NCBI GenBank assembly: GCA_026399895.1
Contig: JAPLQC010000022.1
Location: forward strand, 76,297-140,296
Length of the DNA: 64,000 bases
From: Burkholderiales bacterium
Lineage (GTDB): Bacteria; Pseudomonadota; Gammaproteobacteria; Burkholderiales; Burkholderiaceae_D
Direction: 5' to 3'
Part shown: piece by piece, positions 10,514 through 20,005 of the stretch
How the letters are laid out: each line of letters opens with the position of its first letter
How positions within the stretch are numbered: position 1 is the first letter of the stretch
Notes under the pieces: model-generated
Databases searched by the model: none
What the model saw: the letters and a program-made list of their open reading frames with translations, nothing else
Told to the model about the DNA's origin: nothing
Translations under genes and position numbers: made by a program

Positions 10514-13168
10514 ATGTTGCAACGAGCTATCTCGCTCGCGGATGCTCCGAGTCCTATCAGATACCTGTGGAGGACCATTGTTAGGTACCGTAAGGGGCAA
10601 CGCAACAGCGAGCTTGAGCAATCAGTTGTGCGCATCCTTATTGGTACCGTATTGTTGTACTACTTCGAGTACTTCAATGACTCCCTAAAAGTATCGACAC
10701 CACAATTAACAATCGACCTTCGATTGGTGCTCACGGTATTCCTTTGTGCTTCGGTGTTCATTTGCATCAGCATTCTCATCAAGACAGGTGAGGTTCCGAT
10801 ACGCCGTATCTTTGCAATTCTGTTAGATACCGGTGCGCTTACCGTTTTGCTGACAGTTGGTGGTGTGCATGCTGCGCCCCTGTATTTTCTTTATCTGTGG
10901 ATCATCATCGGTAACGGTTTTCGCTTCGGGCAAAAGTACTTATTAGTTTCATTGGGGTTTACGCTGCTGGGCTTTGGTGTTGTGGTGACGACCGAGCCGT
11001 ACTGGGCGGCAGAAAAGAAACTATCGATCGGACTTTGGCTAGGCACCTTTCTGATCTCGATGTATTTCAATTTACTGGTTGGTCGCCTGTTCGCTGCATT
11101 GAATCAAGCCAATAGCGCCAATCTCGCCAAGCGCCAGTTTATATGCGCCGTTAGCCATGAACTGAGAACGCCGTTGAATGCCATTATTGGCATGGTAGAT
11201 CTGCTGAAAAGTACCAAGATAGATCGCGAGCAAAGGGAAATGCTCGACTGTATGACCACCACGTCCCAACTAATGCTTTCCCAGATCGAGGATGTGCTTG
11301 ATTTTTCCAAGATAGAAGCCGGGAAAATGGTGGTAGAGCAGGTCGAGTTTGATCTGTATGCCTTGATTGAAAACATTCTGGCAGTGTTTAGCTACCGGAT
11401 TGACGCCAAGACGGTACGACTAATACGCCAGATCGACTGTGCAGTCCCGCCGATACTACGAGGGGATCCACATCATTTACGGCAAATACTAATCAACCTC
11501 ATCGGTAACGCAGTTAAGTTTACTGAGCAAGGAAGAATTTCGCTCAAGGTTCGGCTATGCCACAGCAAGGAAGACTCAGTCGTACTACATTTTGCGATTG
11601 AAGATACAGGTATTGGTATTCACGAGTCAGTCCAGGATCAGATATTCGAGAGCTTTACACAGGCCGATAGCGCCACTGCCAGAAAATACGGCGGAACTGG
11701 TCTTGGAACCACGATCTGCAAGCAGCTCGTTGAGTTGATGGGTGGGCAGATCGGATTGCACAGTCGACCTGGCGTCGGTAGTGAGTTTTGGTTCGAGATC
11801 AGCTTTGGCAAAGTTTTGGACCTCGATGACACTTGCTTGCTGAGTCGGGAGCAAAGCATAATCATCGACCCCGATGGCGGCTGCTGGCGATTAGCAAAAG
11901 AATTGGCGTTCTTGGGCAAGGTACTTCCATTGACGGTCCAAGATCTTAGCCAAGCAGAAGATATCCTTAGTCAGCGTCATCTGCAGGGCACATTCCTATC
12001 GATGATCTACTTGCGTGTCAGTATGGCAGGGCATGTCAGTACTGAGGCTTTTCAGGCTTGGCTAAGCAGCGCTACGCAGCGCCTGATGCGCCTTGAGGCC
12101 GATAGGTCGATGATGATTGTACTGGTACCCGCTGCAGATCTACCACTGGACGACGTAAGTCGCATAGCTGAGCAGCTAGGATTTTTCTCAATACTGCCAG
12201 AGCCATTCAGCATAGATCATATTCGTCACTTACTTCATGCACAGTCGGCTGCGTTAAGTACGGTGTCGCGAATGCGCCAACCTACGCCGGCACCGTCAGA
12301 TACGATTACAGTTGGGGAGTCGCACTACGTCCCAGGCGCATCACACAGCAAGCGTCACGATGGTTTATCGATCTTGATTATTGAAGACAATCCAACCAAT
12401 CGAAAAGTGCTGCAGAAAATCCTGGAGCGTGCAGGTCACCATTGCACCCTCGCTCAAGATGGCGAAGGGGGTCTCGATATCATCGCTACACAACAGTTTG
12501 ATGCCATGGTCATTGATATGAACATGCCTAAAGTCTCTGGACTCGAAGTAGTACGTTTTTGCAGAATGATGGGCGGGACATTAGCAAAAACGCCCATCAT
12601 TATTTTTTCAGCGAGTGTTACTCAAGAAGCACGAGACGAAAGCTTTGCAGCAGGTGCAGACGCTTATATTTCTAAACCCATCGAAGTCTCACAATTTCTA
12701 AATACACTCAACCGACTGGTTCAGGAAAAACGTCCAATACTTTCCTCGAAGCAGAGTGAGCACAGTGCTGAATCATATGCGGGGCAAGAAATTAATATTT
12801 CCATTCTTGATACGGTCAAGCTCAAAAATCTGGAGTCGATGAGCCAAGATCCCGCATTTGTCGACGAACTAATTGCAGAATTTATTAGCGAGGGAAGGCG
12901 ATTGATTGGCAACTTTGATCGAAGTCTTATGAGGTCGGACTATGCCCAAGTTTCTTCTGCCATGCACGCGCTACGTGGTTCAGCCCTGAGTATTGGCGCC
13001 AATTCACTCAAGCAGCTATGTGCCCACATCGAAAAACTCTCTGATGAAGCGCTGCAGGAAAAGCAAGCAGATATCAAATGTCAGTTAACCGATTGCTTTC
13101 AACAGCTTTGTCAGGCATTGGAGATTTATCGACGCAATCGCACTAGTCTAAGGTTGTATGCGATTTGA
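10514..13168 (+). CDS. rpfC: RpfC-like hybrid sensor histidine kinase (multi-TM sensor, HisKA, HATPase, REC, HPt); putative DSF receptor
   Basis: N-terminal hydrophobic segments with LWIIIGNGFRFG; AVSHELRTPLNAIIGMVDLL; YGGTGLGTTICKQLVELMGGQIGLHSRPGVGSEFWFE; REC ILIIEDNPTNRKVLQ...MVIDMNMP; HPt MHALRGSALSIGA. RBS GGAGGG upstream; paired with rpfF. Confidence 0.82.
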   Translation: MLQRAISLADAPSPIRYLWRTIVRYRKGQRNSELEQSVVRILIGTVLLYYFEYFNDSLKVSTPQLTIDLRLVLTVFLCASVFICISILIKTGEVPIRRIFAILLDTGALTVLLTVGGVHAAPLYFLYLWIIIGNGFRFGQKYLLVSLGFTLLGFGVVVTTEPYWAAEKKLSIGLWLGTFLISMYFNLLVGRLFAALNQANSANLAKRQFICAVSHELRTPLNAIIGMVDLLKSTKIDREQREMLDCMTTTSQLMLSQIEDVLDFSKIEAGKMVVEQVEFDLYALIENILAVFSYRIDAKTVRLIRQIDCAVPPILRGDPHHLRQILINLIGNAVKFTEQGRISLKVRLCHSKEDSVVLHFAIEDTGIGIHESVQDQIFESFTQADSATARKYGGTGLGTTICKQLVELMGGQIGLHSRPGVGSEFWFEISFGKVLDLDDTCLLSREQSIIIDPDGGCWRLAKELAFLGKVLPLTVQDLSQAEDILSQRHLQGTFLSMIYLRVSMAGHVSTEAFQAWLSSATQRLMRLEADRSMMIVLVPAADLPLDDVSRIAEQLGFFSILPEPFSIDHIRHLLHAQSAALSTVSRMRQPTPAPSDTITVGESHYVPGASHSKRHDGLSILIIEDNPTNRKVLQKILERAGHHCTLAQDGEGGLDIIATQQFDAMVIDMNMPKVSGLEVVRFCRMMGGTLAKTPIIIFSASVTQEARDESFAAGADAYISKPIEVSQFLNTLNRLVQEKRPILSSKQSEHSAESYAGQEINISILDTVKLKNLESMSQDPAFVDELIAEFISEGRRLIGNFDRSLMRSDYAQVSSAMHALRGSALSIGANSLKQLCAHIEKLSDEALQEKQADIKCQLTDCFQQLCQALEIYRRNRTSLRLYAI

Positions 13169-13231
13169 ATAAAAACTAATGAGATCAAGAGACAAGATGG
13201 ATATCGATAACCTAAACGGAGATATTCGTTC

Positions 13232-13879
13232 ATGAATAACTTATTGACCGAAGCAACGAGTCGATACCGGCATCAAATGGAAGCATTGCCGCAGTTACAA
13301 GCAATGCTCGGTGGAAATTTTTCAAAATCATCGTATGCCAAATTTCTTATCGAGCTCTATCCGATCGTGTCAAATTTCTGTCCTCTGATGGCCGCAGCTG
13401 CGGGCCGCTGTGCAGATCGGTATGCCAATCTACGGCATTATCTCTATGAGCATATCGAGCATGAGAAAGATCATGAAACCATGGTCATCAATGATCTCGA
13501 GAAAATCGGATATAAGTGTGACGATTTGCCAACCGTAAATCCTGGCCCAGCAGCACGCGCGATGCTTGCTTATAACTATTACGCAATCGATCGTATCGAT
13601 CCACACTATGTCATCGGAATGCTTTATGTGCTCGAGCTCATGTCTTCTGGCTACGCATCAAATATCGCGCAGTCGATATCAAGAGCGATCGATCATCCAA
13701 TGACACGAGGATTTAGCTTTCTTGATTCACATGGCACACTGGATGATGACCATCTTGCCGATCTGATTGGATTAATTCAATCGATTGAATCGCCAGAATT
13801 GGTTGAGAAGGTGGTCGATAGTGTCGACATGAATTTTTATCTATTTCGGCAAGTTATCAGCGATTTGCCTCAGAATTAA
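13232..13879 (+). CDS. Heme-oxygenase-like / iron-containing redox enzyme candidate (HDO or TenA-like fold), in the rpf locus
   Basis: All-helical ~215 aa protein with an ELYP helix, YEHIEHEKDH (ExxH), VLELMSSGYAS and HGTLDDDHLADL, a spacing of Glu/His/Asp residues resembling heme-oxygenase-like diiron oxidases. Confidence 0.6.
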   Translation: MNNLLTEATSRYRHQMEALPQLQAMLGGNFSKSSYAKFLIELYPIVSNFCPLMAAAAGRCADRYANLRHYLYEHIEHEKDHETMVINDLEKIGYKCDDLPTVNPGPAARAMLAYNYYAIDRIDPHYVIGMLYVLELMSSGYASNIAQSISRAIDHPMTRGFSFLDSHGTLDDDHLADLIGLIQSIESPELVEKVVDSVDMNFYLFRQVISDLPQN

Positions 13880-13900
13880 TGGTGTCTTAGTAGCTGAAAT

Positions 13901-13929
13901 GGAGAGTCTTTAAACAAACAAGACTCTCC
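13901..13929. terminator. Bidirectional terminator between the convergent rpfC/oxidase and rpfF units
   Basis: Perfect 10-bp stem GGAGAGTCTT-taaacaaac-AAGACTCTCC in the 57-bp convergent spacer. Confidence 0.7.
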
Positions 13930-13936
13930 GGCTATC

Positions 13937-14911
13937 TCAGGCGGCAACTTGGTCGGCCGTCTCTACAGGATTTACTGGGTTTGGATACCGATAGTTTGAG
14001 TGCTGTGTGCTTTGGGCCTTGAGCAGGCGTCTCATCATCCTTAAGTCTATTTCTTGAATTTTCAGCGCGGCATCTACCCACATCACCGCGATATCGGTGA
14101 GTTCCTTATGCGTGATCGGCCACACATTTCTCCGGCACTCATAGATTGAGCGCATTCCATTGTGGTGATGATGATGCTTCCTGATCCATTGTTCGACGGT
14201 GCGCTTGCCCTCACCAGCGGGAGCGACAATGTCGACTACCCCCATGTCTGCTAGTTGCTCCGCAGTATAGATATTGCCACTTAGCAGCATCGCTTCTGTT
14301 TTTCTGGCGCCAATACGACGTGCCAAAAAGCTGTAGGCACCCATTCCAGGAAAAAGATTAAACAAAATTTCTGGAAATCCTAAGCGTGTACCAGCCTCTG
14401 CAATGATGAGGTCACTAGCGAGTGCTAATTCAAAGCCACCACCGAGTGCATCGCCTTGCACCAGTGATATCGTTACAGTCGATGCGTCGTGACCAATGAT
14501 GCGCGTATAAAGACTATCAATACAATACATCGCATAATTCAGTAAACCTTCGCGATCCTTTTCCCGAATCAGATTTAGAAAGAGCATCAGATCGCCGCCC
14601 AAGTTGAAAACTCCGCTGCGCAGTGAGGCGATGATCGAATAATCGACCGGTACCCACTCGGCACCATCAATCGTGTGACCTTGATACGTGTGTAGCTCGG
14701 TGAAAAGGTGGTGCAGTTCTTCCAGCATATTCTGATTAAAGCAGGGAACACCAATCGGCTTCATGTACTTCCAGAGTGCGCGTAAGTTTGGGTCATAGTT
14801 CGTGTCAACTTGCTGCATCATGCGTCGCGACCAGGCCGGTAGTGGTGTTTCGGAGAGCCGATTTGCGTAGCTGACTTTTTCAGTGGTCATCAACATTACT
14901 TCCTCCTTCAT
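13937..14911 (-). CDS. rpfF: RpfF-type DSF synthase (crotonase-superfamily cis-2-enoyl fatty acid synthase)
   Basis: LVQGDALGGGFELALASDLIIAEAGTRLGFPEILFNLFPGMGAYSFLARRIGARKTEAMLLSGNIYTAEQLADMGVVD; both RpfF catalytic Glu positions (GGGFE, PEILF) retained. Start more likely at 14896 (ATGTTGATGACC) because AAGGAGG lies inside the longer ORF. Confidence 0.92.
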   Translation of the reverse strand: MKEEVMLMTTEKVSYANRLSETPLPAWSRRMMQQVDTNYDPNLRALWKYMKPIGVPCFNQNMLEELHHLFTELHTYQGHTIDGAEWVPVDYSIIASLRSGVFNLGGDLMLFLNLIREKDREGLLNYAMYCIDSLYTRIIGHDASTVTISLVQGDALGGGFELALASDLIIAEAGTRLGFPEILFNLFPGMGAYSFLARRIGARKTEAMLLSGNIYTAEQLADMGVVDIVAPAGEGKRTVEQWIRKHHHHHNGMRSIYECRRNVWPITHKELTDIAVMWVDAALKIQEIDLRMMRRLLKAQSTQHSNYRYPNPVNPVETADQVAA

Positions 14912-15238
14912 TGTTAGGATTCCAAATGTCCCTGCTTGATTTTTCCTAGAACTTTGAGCGATGCTGTTTGGCTTTGCTCAATGTATTCAAGCGCGAAGTC
15001 AGTTTAGGAAGTTCGTGCGATGACTCAATAGATGTTAAGGTTTTCGTAAGCATGGCTAATTATGCTTGCCTCAAATATCAATTACTTGCACGTCTTTGTA
15101 GAGACCAGCGATCGATGGCCGCACCTAAAAGGTGCCGAAAAGTGCGGTCTGCTTGGCCCAGACGATTGATGATGCATTTATCTGTTGGCGCCAGAGTGGC
15201 TCAGTTACAATCCTTTGCAGATTTGAGATGAGGTAGCG

Positions 15239-15901
15239 ATGACTAATAAAAATTTATTCGACAAGGCGCTCGGGCAGCTAGTCGAAAATAATCGGCAGTG
15301 GGCAGCGTCGATGATTGAACAAGATCCGGATTTCTTCAGCAATCTGGTATCTCAGCAGGCGCCGGAATATCTCTGGATTGGTTGCTCGGATAGTCGTGTG
15401 CCAGCAAATTCCATTGTTGGTTTAGATCCGGGCGAGCTTTTCGTGCATCGGAACGTGGCCAATGTGGTGGTCCACACTGACCTCAATAGTTTGTCAGTTC
15501 TGCAATTCGCGATCGACCTGCTTGGGGTAAAGCATGTGATGGTGGTCGGTCATTACGGCTGTTCAGGCGTGCGCTGCGCGATGGAAGGCAAGCGAGTCGG
15601 GCTTGCAGATAACTGGTTGCGCCATGTGCAAGATGTGTTTCAAAAGCATGAACATTTATTACCGGCTTCGATGGATGACGTAGCCAGACACAACCGCCTG
15701 TGCGAGTTAAATGTCATTGAGCAGGTATTGAATGTCTGTCAGACCACTATCGTGCAAGATGCGTGGGAGCGCGGTCAGGATTTGACCATTCATGGTTGGG
15801 TCTACAGCCTGGATGATGGCTTGGTCAGAGATTTGGGTATGTCGGTCGGTGCTGCGAATGAACTAATGCCACAGATGCGGGCATCGCTGGCGCAGTATTA
15901 A
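15239..15901 (+). CDS. can: Beta-class carbonic anhydrase
   Basis: LWIGCSDSRVPANSIVGLDPGELFVHRNVANVV...VGHYGCSGVRCAM. Confidence 0.95.
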   Translation: MTNKNLFDKALGQLVENNRQWAASMIEQDPDFFSNLVSQQAPEYLWIGCSDSRVPANSIVGLDPGELFVHRNVANVVVHTDLNSLSVLQFAIDLLGVKHVMVVGHYGCSGVRCAMEGKRVGLADNWLRHVQDVFQKHEHLLPASMDDVARHNRLCELNVIEQVLNVCQTTIVQDAWERGQDLTIHGWVYSLDDGLVRDLGMSVGAANELMPQMRASLAQY

Positions 15902-15968
15902 CGTTGAGAAGTGTCAGTGCCAATAAGCACGGACGTATAGAAGTTCCTAGGCTGAGAACTATGGATGA

Positions 15969-16787
15969 TCAGAAGCTATGCTCGGCAGCGGGGAACGTGC
16001 GCTGCTTGACTGCGTCGACATAGGCGCGGATCGCGCCGGGGACGCTGGATTGTCCGTGCATGAAATCGCGCACGAATTTTGGTCGCCGACCTGGGAATGC
16101 GCCAAGCATATCGTGCATCACTAGCACCTGACCCGAGCAGTCAACACCTGCCCCAATGCCGATGGTGGGTATCGCCAGTTTGGCGGTCACGTCTGCGGCT
16201 AAAGCTGCGGGAATCGCTTCCAGCACCAAAATGGCTGCGCCCGCTGCTTGTAGTGCGAGAGCGTCAGCGATCAGGCGTTGTGCTTCATCGTCTTTCCGAG
16301 CCTGAACTCGGAAGCCCCCAAGTTGATGTACCGACTGCGGTGTGAGACCGAGGTGCGCGCAGACCGGTATGCCGCGTGCAACCAGCATTTGCACCGTCGG
16401 CAGCAACCACTCACCCCCCTCAAGTTTGACCATTTCAGCACCGGCACGCATCAGCACGGTAGCGTTATCCAAGGCCTGCTGCGGTGTGTGATAACTGCCA
16501 AATGGCATATCCGCAATCAGCAGAGGGCGCTTGGCGCCACGCGCAACGCAATCGGTGTGGTACGCGATATGGTCCAAGGTCACCGGCAGCGTAGTGGGAT
16601 GTCCTTGAACCACCATACCCATCGAGTCACCGATCAGCAGCGTATCAACACCGCAGTTATCCATCAGCGCAGCAAAACTCGCGTCATAGCAAGTGAGCAT
16701 CGCAATTTTTTCACCGCTTGCGCGCATTTTCTCTAGCGTCGTGAGCGTGACTTTTGGCTGCGTTGTGCTGGATGACTCGGACATCAT
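15969..16787 (-). CDS. panB: 3-methyl-2-oxobutanoate hydroxymethyltransferase
   Basis: [45 protein letters not shown]...[20 protein letters not shown]. Confidence 0.97.
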   Translation of the reverse strand: MMSESSSTTQPKVTLTTLEKMRASGEKIAMLTCYDASFAALMDNCGVDTLLIGDSMGMVVQGHPTTLPVTLDHIAYHTDCVARGAKRPLLIADMPFGSYHTPQQALDNATVLMRAGAEMVKLEGGEWLLPTVQMLVARGIPVCAHLGLTPQSVHQLGGFRVQARKDDEAQRLIADALALQAAGAAILVLEAIPAALAADVTAKLAIPTIGIGAGVDCSGQVLVMHDMLGAFPGRRPKFVRDFMHGQSSVPGAIRAYVDAVKQRTFPAAEHSF

Positions 16788-17428
16788 TATTCTCCGCGGT
16801 TGAAGAATTCGCGTTTCCCACGCATACCTGCGATACGTTCCATGAGCAATGCAAAGTCATCGCTACGCTCAATCGGATTGAGGTGCTCGGCATTGACCAT
16901 CAGCAGCGGGGAGGTATCGTAGTGATGAAAGAAGCGGCTGTAGCTTTCGCATAAGCGCTGTAGATAAGATTCCGAGATGCCGGATTCCATCGGTATGCCC
17001 CGGCGTCGGATACGTTCGGCCAAGGTTGACGGCGCCGCTTGCAGATAAATCACTAAGTCGGGACGTGGCGCTTGCTGGGTCAGATGATCAAACATCTGGC
17101 GGTACAGGTTGAGCTCGTCATCGGCTAGCGTGAGCGTCGCAAAAATCGGATCTTTCTCGAGCAAGAAATCGGAGACGACCGGTGCAGAAAACAGATCGGT
17201 CTGCGCAAGGTCACGCAGTTGGTGCATGCGCTGAAACAGAAAAAACATCTGTGTCGGCAGCGCGTAACGTGTCGAATCGCGATAGAAGCGCTCAAGGAAG
17301 GGATTTTCCTGCGGCTGCTCCAACAGTGGCTGCGCCCCGGTTTCGGTCGCAATACGGCGTGCCAGGCTGGTCTTACCGACGCCGATTGGCCCCTCAACGA
17401 CGATATAGCGGTATTTTTCTAAGTTCAT
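16787..17428 (-). CDS. Deoxynucleoside kinase (dGK/dCK family)
   Basis: [20 protein letters not shown]...[26 protein letters not shown]...PDLVIYLQA. Confidence 0.9.
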   Translation of the reverse strand: MNLEKYRYIVVEGPIGVGKTSLARRIATETGAQPLLEQPQENPFLERFYRDSTRYALPTQMFFLFQRMHQLRDLAQTDLFSAPVVSDFLLEKDPIFATLTLADDELNLYRQMFDHLTQQAPRPDLVIYLQAAPSTLAERIRRRGIPMESGISESYLQRLCESYSRFFHHYDTSPLLMVNAEHLNPIERSDDFALLMERIAGMRGKREFFNRGE

Positions 17429-17454
17429 AGACGTTGATGATACGTCATGGTGTC

Positions 17455-17949
17455 TCAGCGATCAGAACCTAGTTTTTCGATCGCCTGATCCCCGACCAAG
17501 GCCAGCAGCGGCGCGATCGGCCCCAGACCGGGAATCTCCAGATCCGGGGTCAGCTCATGCAGCGGCAGCAGGACAAAGGCCCGGTTTCCCATACGCGGGT
17601 GAGGGACCTCGAGGACATCGTCTCGGATGATGTCATTGCCGAACACCAGCAGATCCAAATCGAGGGTTCGGGGCGCATTGCGAAAGGGTCTTTCGCGACC
17701 GAAATTGTGTTCGATGCGCTGTAATTCAGTCAGCAGCGTATGCGCATCAAGCTGCGTCTCTAAGTGCACGGCCGCATTGACGAAGTCGTCGCCTGTGGCA
17801 TCAATCGGGGCGGTGCGATACAAAGAAGAACAGGCGCTCAAGCTTGTTTTCGGTAGCTGAGCGAGTAAATCGATGGCGATGCGCACCGAGTGCGCTGCAT
17901 CGCCAAGGTTGGCGCCGAGGCCAACGTAGGCAGATACGGTACTCATCAT
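17455..17949 (-). CDS. folK: 2-amino-4-hydroxy-6-hydroxymethyldihydropteridine pyrophosphokinase
   Basis: AYVGLGANLGD...NFGRERPFRNAPRTLDLDLLVFGND...VPHPRMGNRAFVLLPL. Confidence 0.96.
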   Translation of the reverse strand: MMSTVSAYVGLGANLGDAAHSVRIAIDLLAQLPKTSLSACSSLYRTAPIDATGDDFVNAAVHLETQLDAHTLLTELQRIEHNFGRERPFRNAPRTLDLDLLVFGNDIIRDDVLEVPHPRMGNRAFVLLPLHELTPDLEIPGLGPIAPLLALVGDQAIEKLGSDR

Positions 17950-19328
17950 TCAGTACCGCCTTCACCACTGCCTTCAGTAGCGCCATCTGCACCACCTCTG
18001 CCGCGACCTCGACCACTTCGGCGCCGGCGCCGCTTGGCAGCGGGTTTGTCGGTCTCGCCGGGTTTGCGTGTCAGCAGTGCCTCACGCTGCGGCCCATCGG
18101 CGGCCATGAAATCAGTCCACCACTCACCCAACTCGGACTCGATTTCACCCGAGGCGCAGCGTAGCAGCAGAAAATCATAGCCAGCGCGCAGTCTGGGGTG
18201 TTCGAGTAATTTGTAAGGCGATTTGCCAACTCGTCGCTCGAAGCGTGGTTGCATAGCCCAGATATCGCGCATGTCGGTGGCAATGCGGCGTTGAATTGCC
18301 AGCTGTTCGGTTTGACCATCAAGTACATCGTCTGCAGCCAAGTGCAGTGCTGGGATCGGTGCCTCGCCAGCCGCCTTGTACGCCTCCCACCGTTCCAGCA
18401 CCTGATGCCAGAGAAGCGATGCAAATAGAAAGCCGGGCGATACCGTCTTGCCCTCGCGTACCCGCTGATCGGTGTTGTTGAGGGCAAGCGCCACAAAGCG
18501 TTCGCCCAATGGCTGCTCAAGTACGACATCGAGTAGGGGTAGCAAGCCGTGATGCAGGCCCTGTTTGCGCAACTGCTGCAGGCAGGCCATGGCATGCCCG
18601 CTCATCAGCAGCTTGAGCATTTCGTCGAATACGCGTGCTGCGGGCACGTTATTGATCAGCGGCGCCATCACTTTGATGGGTGAACGCGTCGGCGCAGCAA
18701 TCGAGAAACCGAGTTTCGCTGCAAACCGTACTACGCGCAGCATACGCACCGGATCTTCACGGTAGCGCGCTTCCGGTACCCCGATGATGCGTAGTGTCTT
18801 GCTACGGATGTCTTTCATACCACCGTGGTAATCGAGCACCTGCTCACGTGAAGGGTCGTAGTACATAGCGTTCACGGTGAAATCACGGCGCTCGGCATCT
18901 TCATGCTGCTCGCCAAACGTGTTATCCCGCAGCACACGGCCGTGCGCATCTTTCGGCGCTTCATCAGTCGATGCACCGCGAAAGGTGGTCACTTCAATCA
19001 GATCTTGGCCGAACATCACATGCACAATCTGAAAGCGTCGACCGATGATGAAAGCGCGCCGAAATAATCGTTTTACTTCTTCCGGTGTGGCATTGGTCGC
19101 TACGTCGAAATCTTTAGGGCGGTGTTGCAACAGCAGATCACGTACAGCGCCGCCAACGATGAAAGCCTTGAACCCTGCTTGTTGCAGGGTCTGCGTGACT
19201 CGGATCGCGTTGTTCGAGACATCGTCAAGCAAGATACCGTGCGCCGATTTTTCATAGATGTCTGGCGCAACAGCATTGCCGGCAGCAGACCCGGTGCCGA
19301 GAATTCGACGGATCAATTTCCTGATCAT
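17946..19328 (-). CDS. pcnB: Poly(A) polymerase I
   Basis: AFIVGGAVRDLLLQHRPKDFDVATNATPEEVKRLFRRAFIIGRRFQIVHVMFG; Arg-rich C-terminus; ATGA overlap with folK. Confidence 0.94.
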   Translation of the reverse strand: MIRKLIRRILGTGSAAGNAVAPDIYEKSAHGILLDDVSNNAIRVTQTLQQAGFKAFIVGGAVRDLLLQHRPKDFDVATNATPEEVKRLFRRAFIIGRRFQIVHVMFGQDLIEVTTFRGASTDEAPKDAHGRVLRDNTFGEQHEDAERRDFTVNAMYYDPSREQVLDYHGGMKDIRSKTLRIIGVPEARYREDPVRMLRVVRFAAKLGFSIAAPTRSPIKVMAPLINNVPAARVFDEMLKLLMSGHAMACLQQLRKQGLHHGLLPLLDVVLEQPLGERFVALALNNTDQRVREGKTVSPGFLFASLLWHQVLERWEAYKAAGEAPIPALHLAADDVLDGQTEQLAIQRRIATDMRDIWAMQPRFERRVGKSPYKLLEHPRLRAGYDFLLLRCASGEIESELGEWWTDFMAADGPQREALLTRKPGETDKPAAKRRRRRSGRGRGRGGADGATEGSGEGGTE

Positions 19329-20005
19329 GCGTCGGTCACCGGGAAAAGTTGCAGCACGGGCCAGCCTTGGTTTTCAGCATGACTTGCCAATGCAGCATTC
19401 GGATTGGTAGCTACCGGATGTGTGACCACCGACAATAGCGGAATATCGTTTTGCGAGTCGCTGTAAAAAGTGCTGCGCTCGAAGTCAGCTAAGGTCTTTC
19501 CAAGTGAGCCCAGCCAGTCGTGCAGATTACTTACCTTACCAGTGCCGAATGGCGGCCTGCCGACCAAGCGTCCGGTGATCTCGCCATCCGGGCTGAATTC
19601 CGGTTCAGCGGCGATCAGATGCTCGACACCGAATGCCTGGGCAATCGGCCCGGTCACAAAGCGATTAGTGGCGGTGATGATAACGAGTAAATCTCCTGCT
19701 TGACGATGCGCTTCAACGAGTTCAACTGCCTCATTGCGCATGGCGGGTTGTATCACCTCTTGCATGAACTGCGCGTGCCAATGATCTAACTGCGTCCGTG
19801 GAAAGCGTTTCAATGTGCCGAAAGCAAACTCTAGGTACTCCACCGGATTGAGCGTACCGGCGACGTATTGCTCGTAGAACGCATCGTTACGTGCGGTAAA
19901 TGCCTCGCGCTCGACGGCGCCAGCGCGGCATAAGAACTGGCCCCACTCATAGTCGGAGTCCAGCGGTAGCAGGGTATTGTCCAGATCGAACAGCGTCAGA
20001 TTCAT
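19325..20005 (-). CDS. HAD-IB family hydrolase (phosphoserine-phosphatase-like)
   Basis: LTLFDLDNTLLPLDSDYEWGQFL; ITATNRFVTGPIA; FYSDSQNDIPLLSVV. Confidence 0.9.
   Translation of the reverse strand: MNLTLFDLDNTLLPLDSDYEWGQFLCRAGAVEREAFTARNDAFYEQYVAGTLNPVEYLEFAFGTLKRFPRTQLDHWHAQFMQEVIQPAMRNEAVELVEAHRQAGDLLVIITATNRFVTGPIAQAFGVEHLIAAEPEFSPDGEITGRLVGRPPFGTGKVSNLHDWLGSLGKTLADFERSTFYSDSQNDIPLLSVVTHPVATNPNAALASHAENQGWPVLQLFPVTDA

Noticed and set aside
14968-15231. 87-aa plus-strand ORF between rpfF and can
   Set aside because: No recognisable motif or good RBS; occupies the divergent promoter region of rpfF/can.
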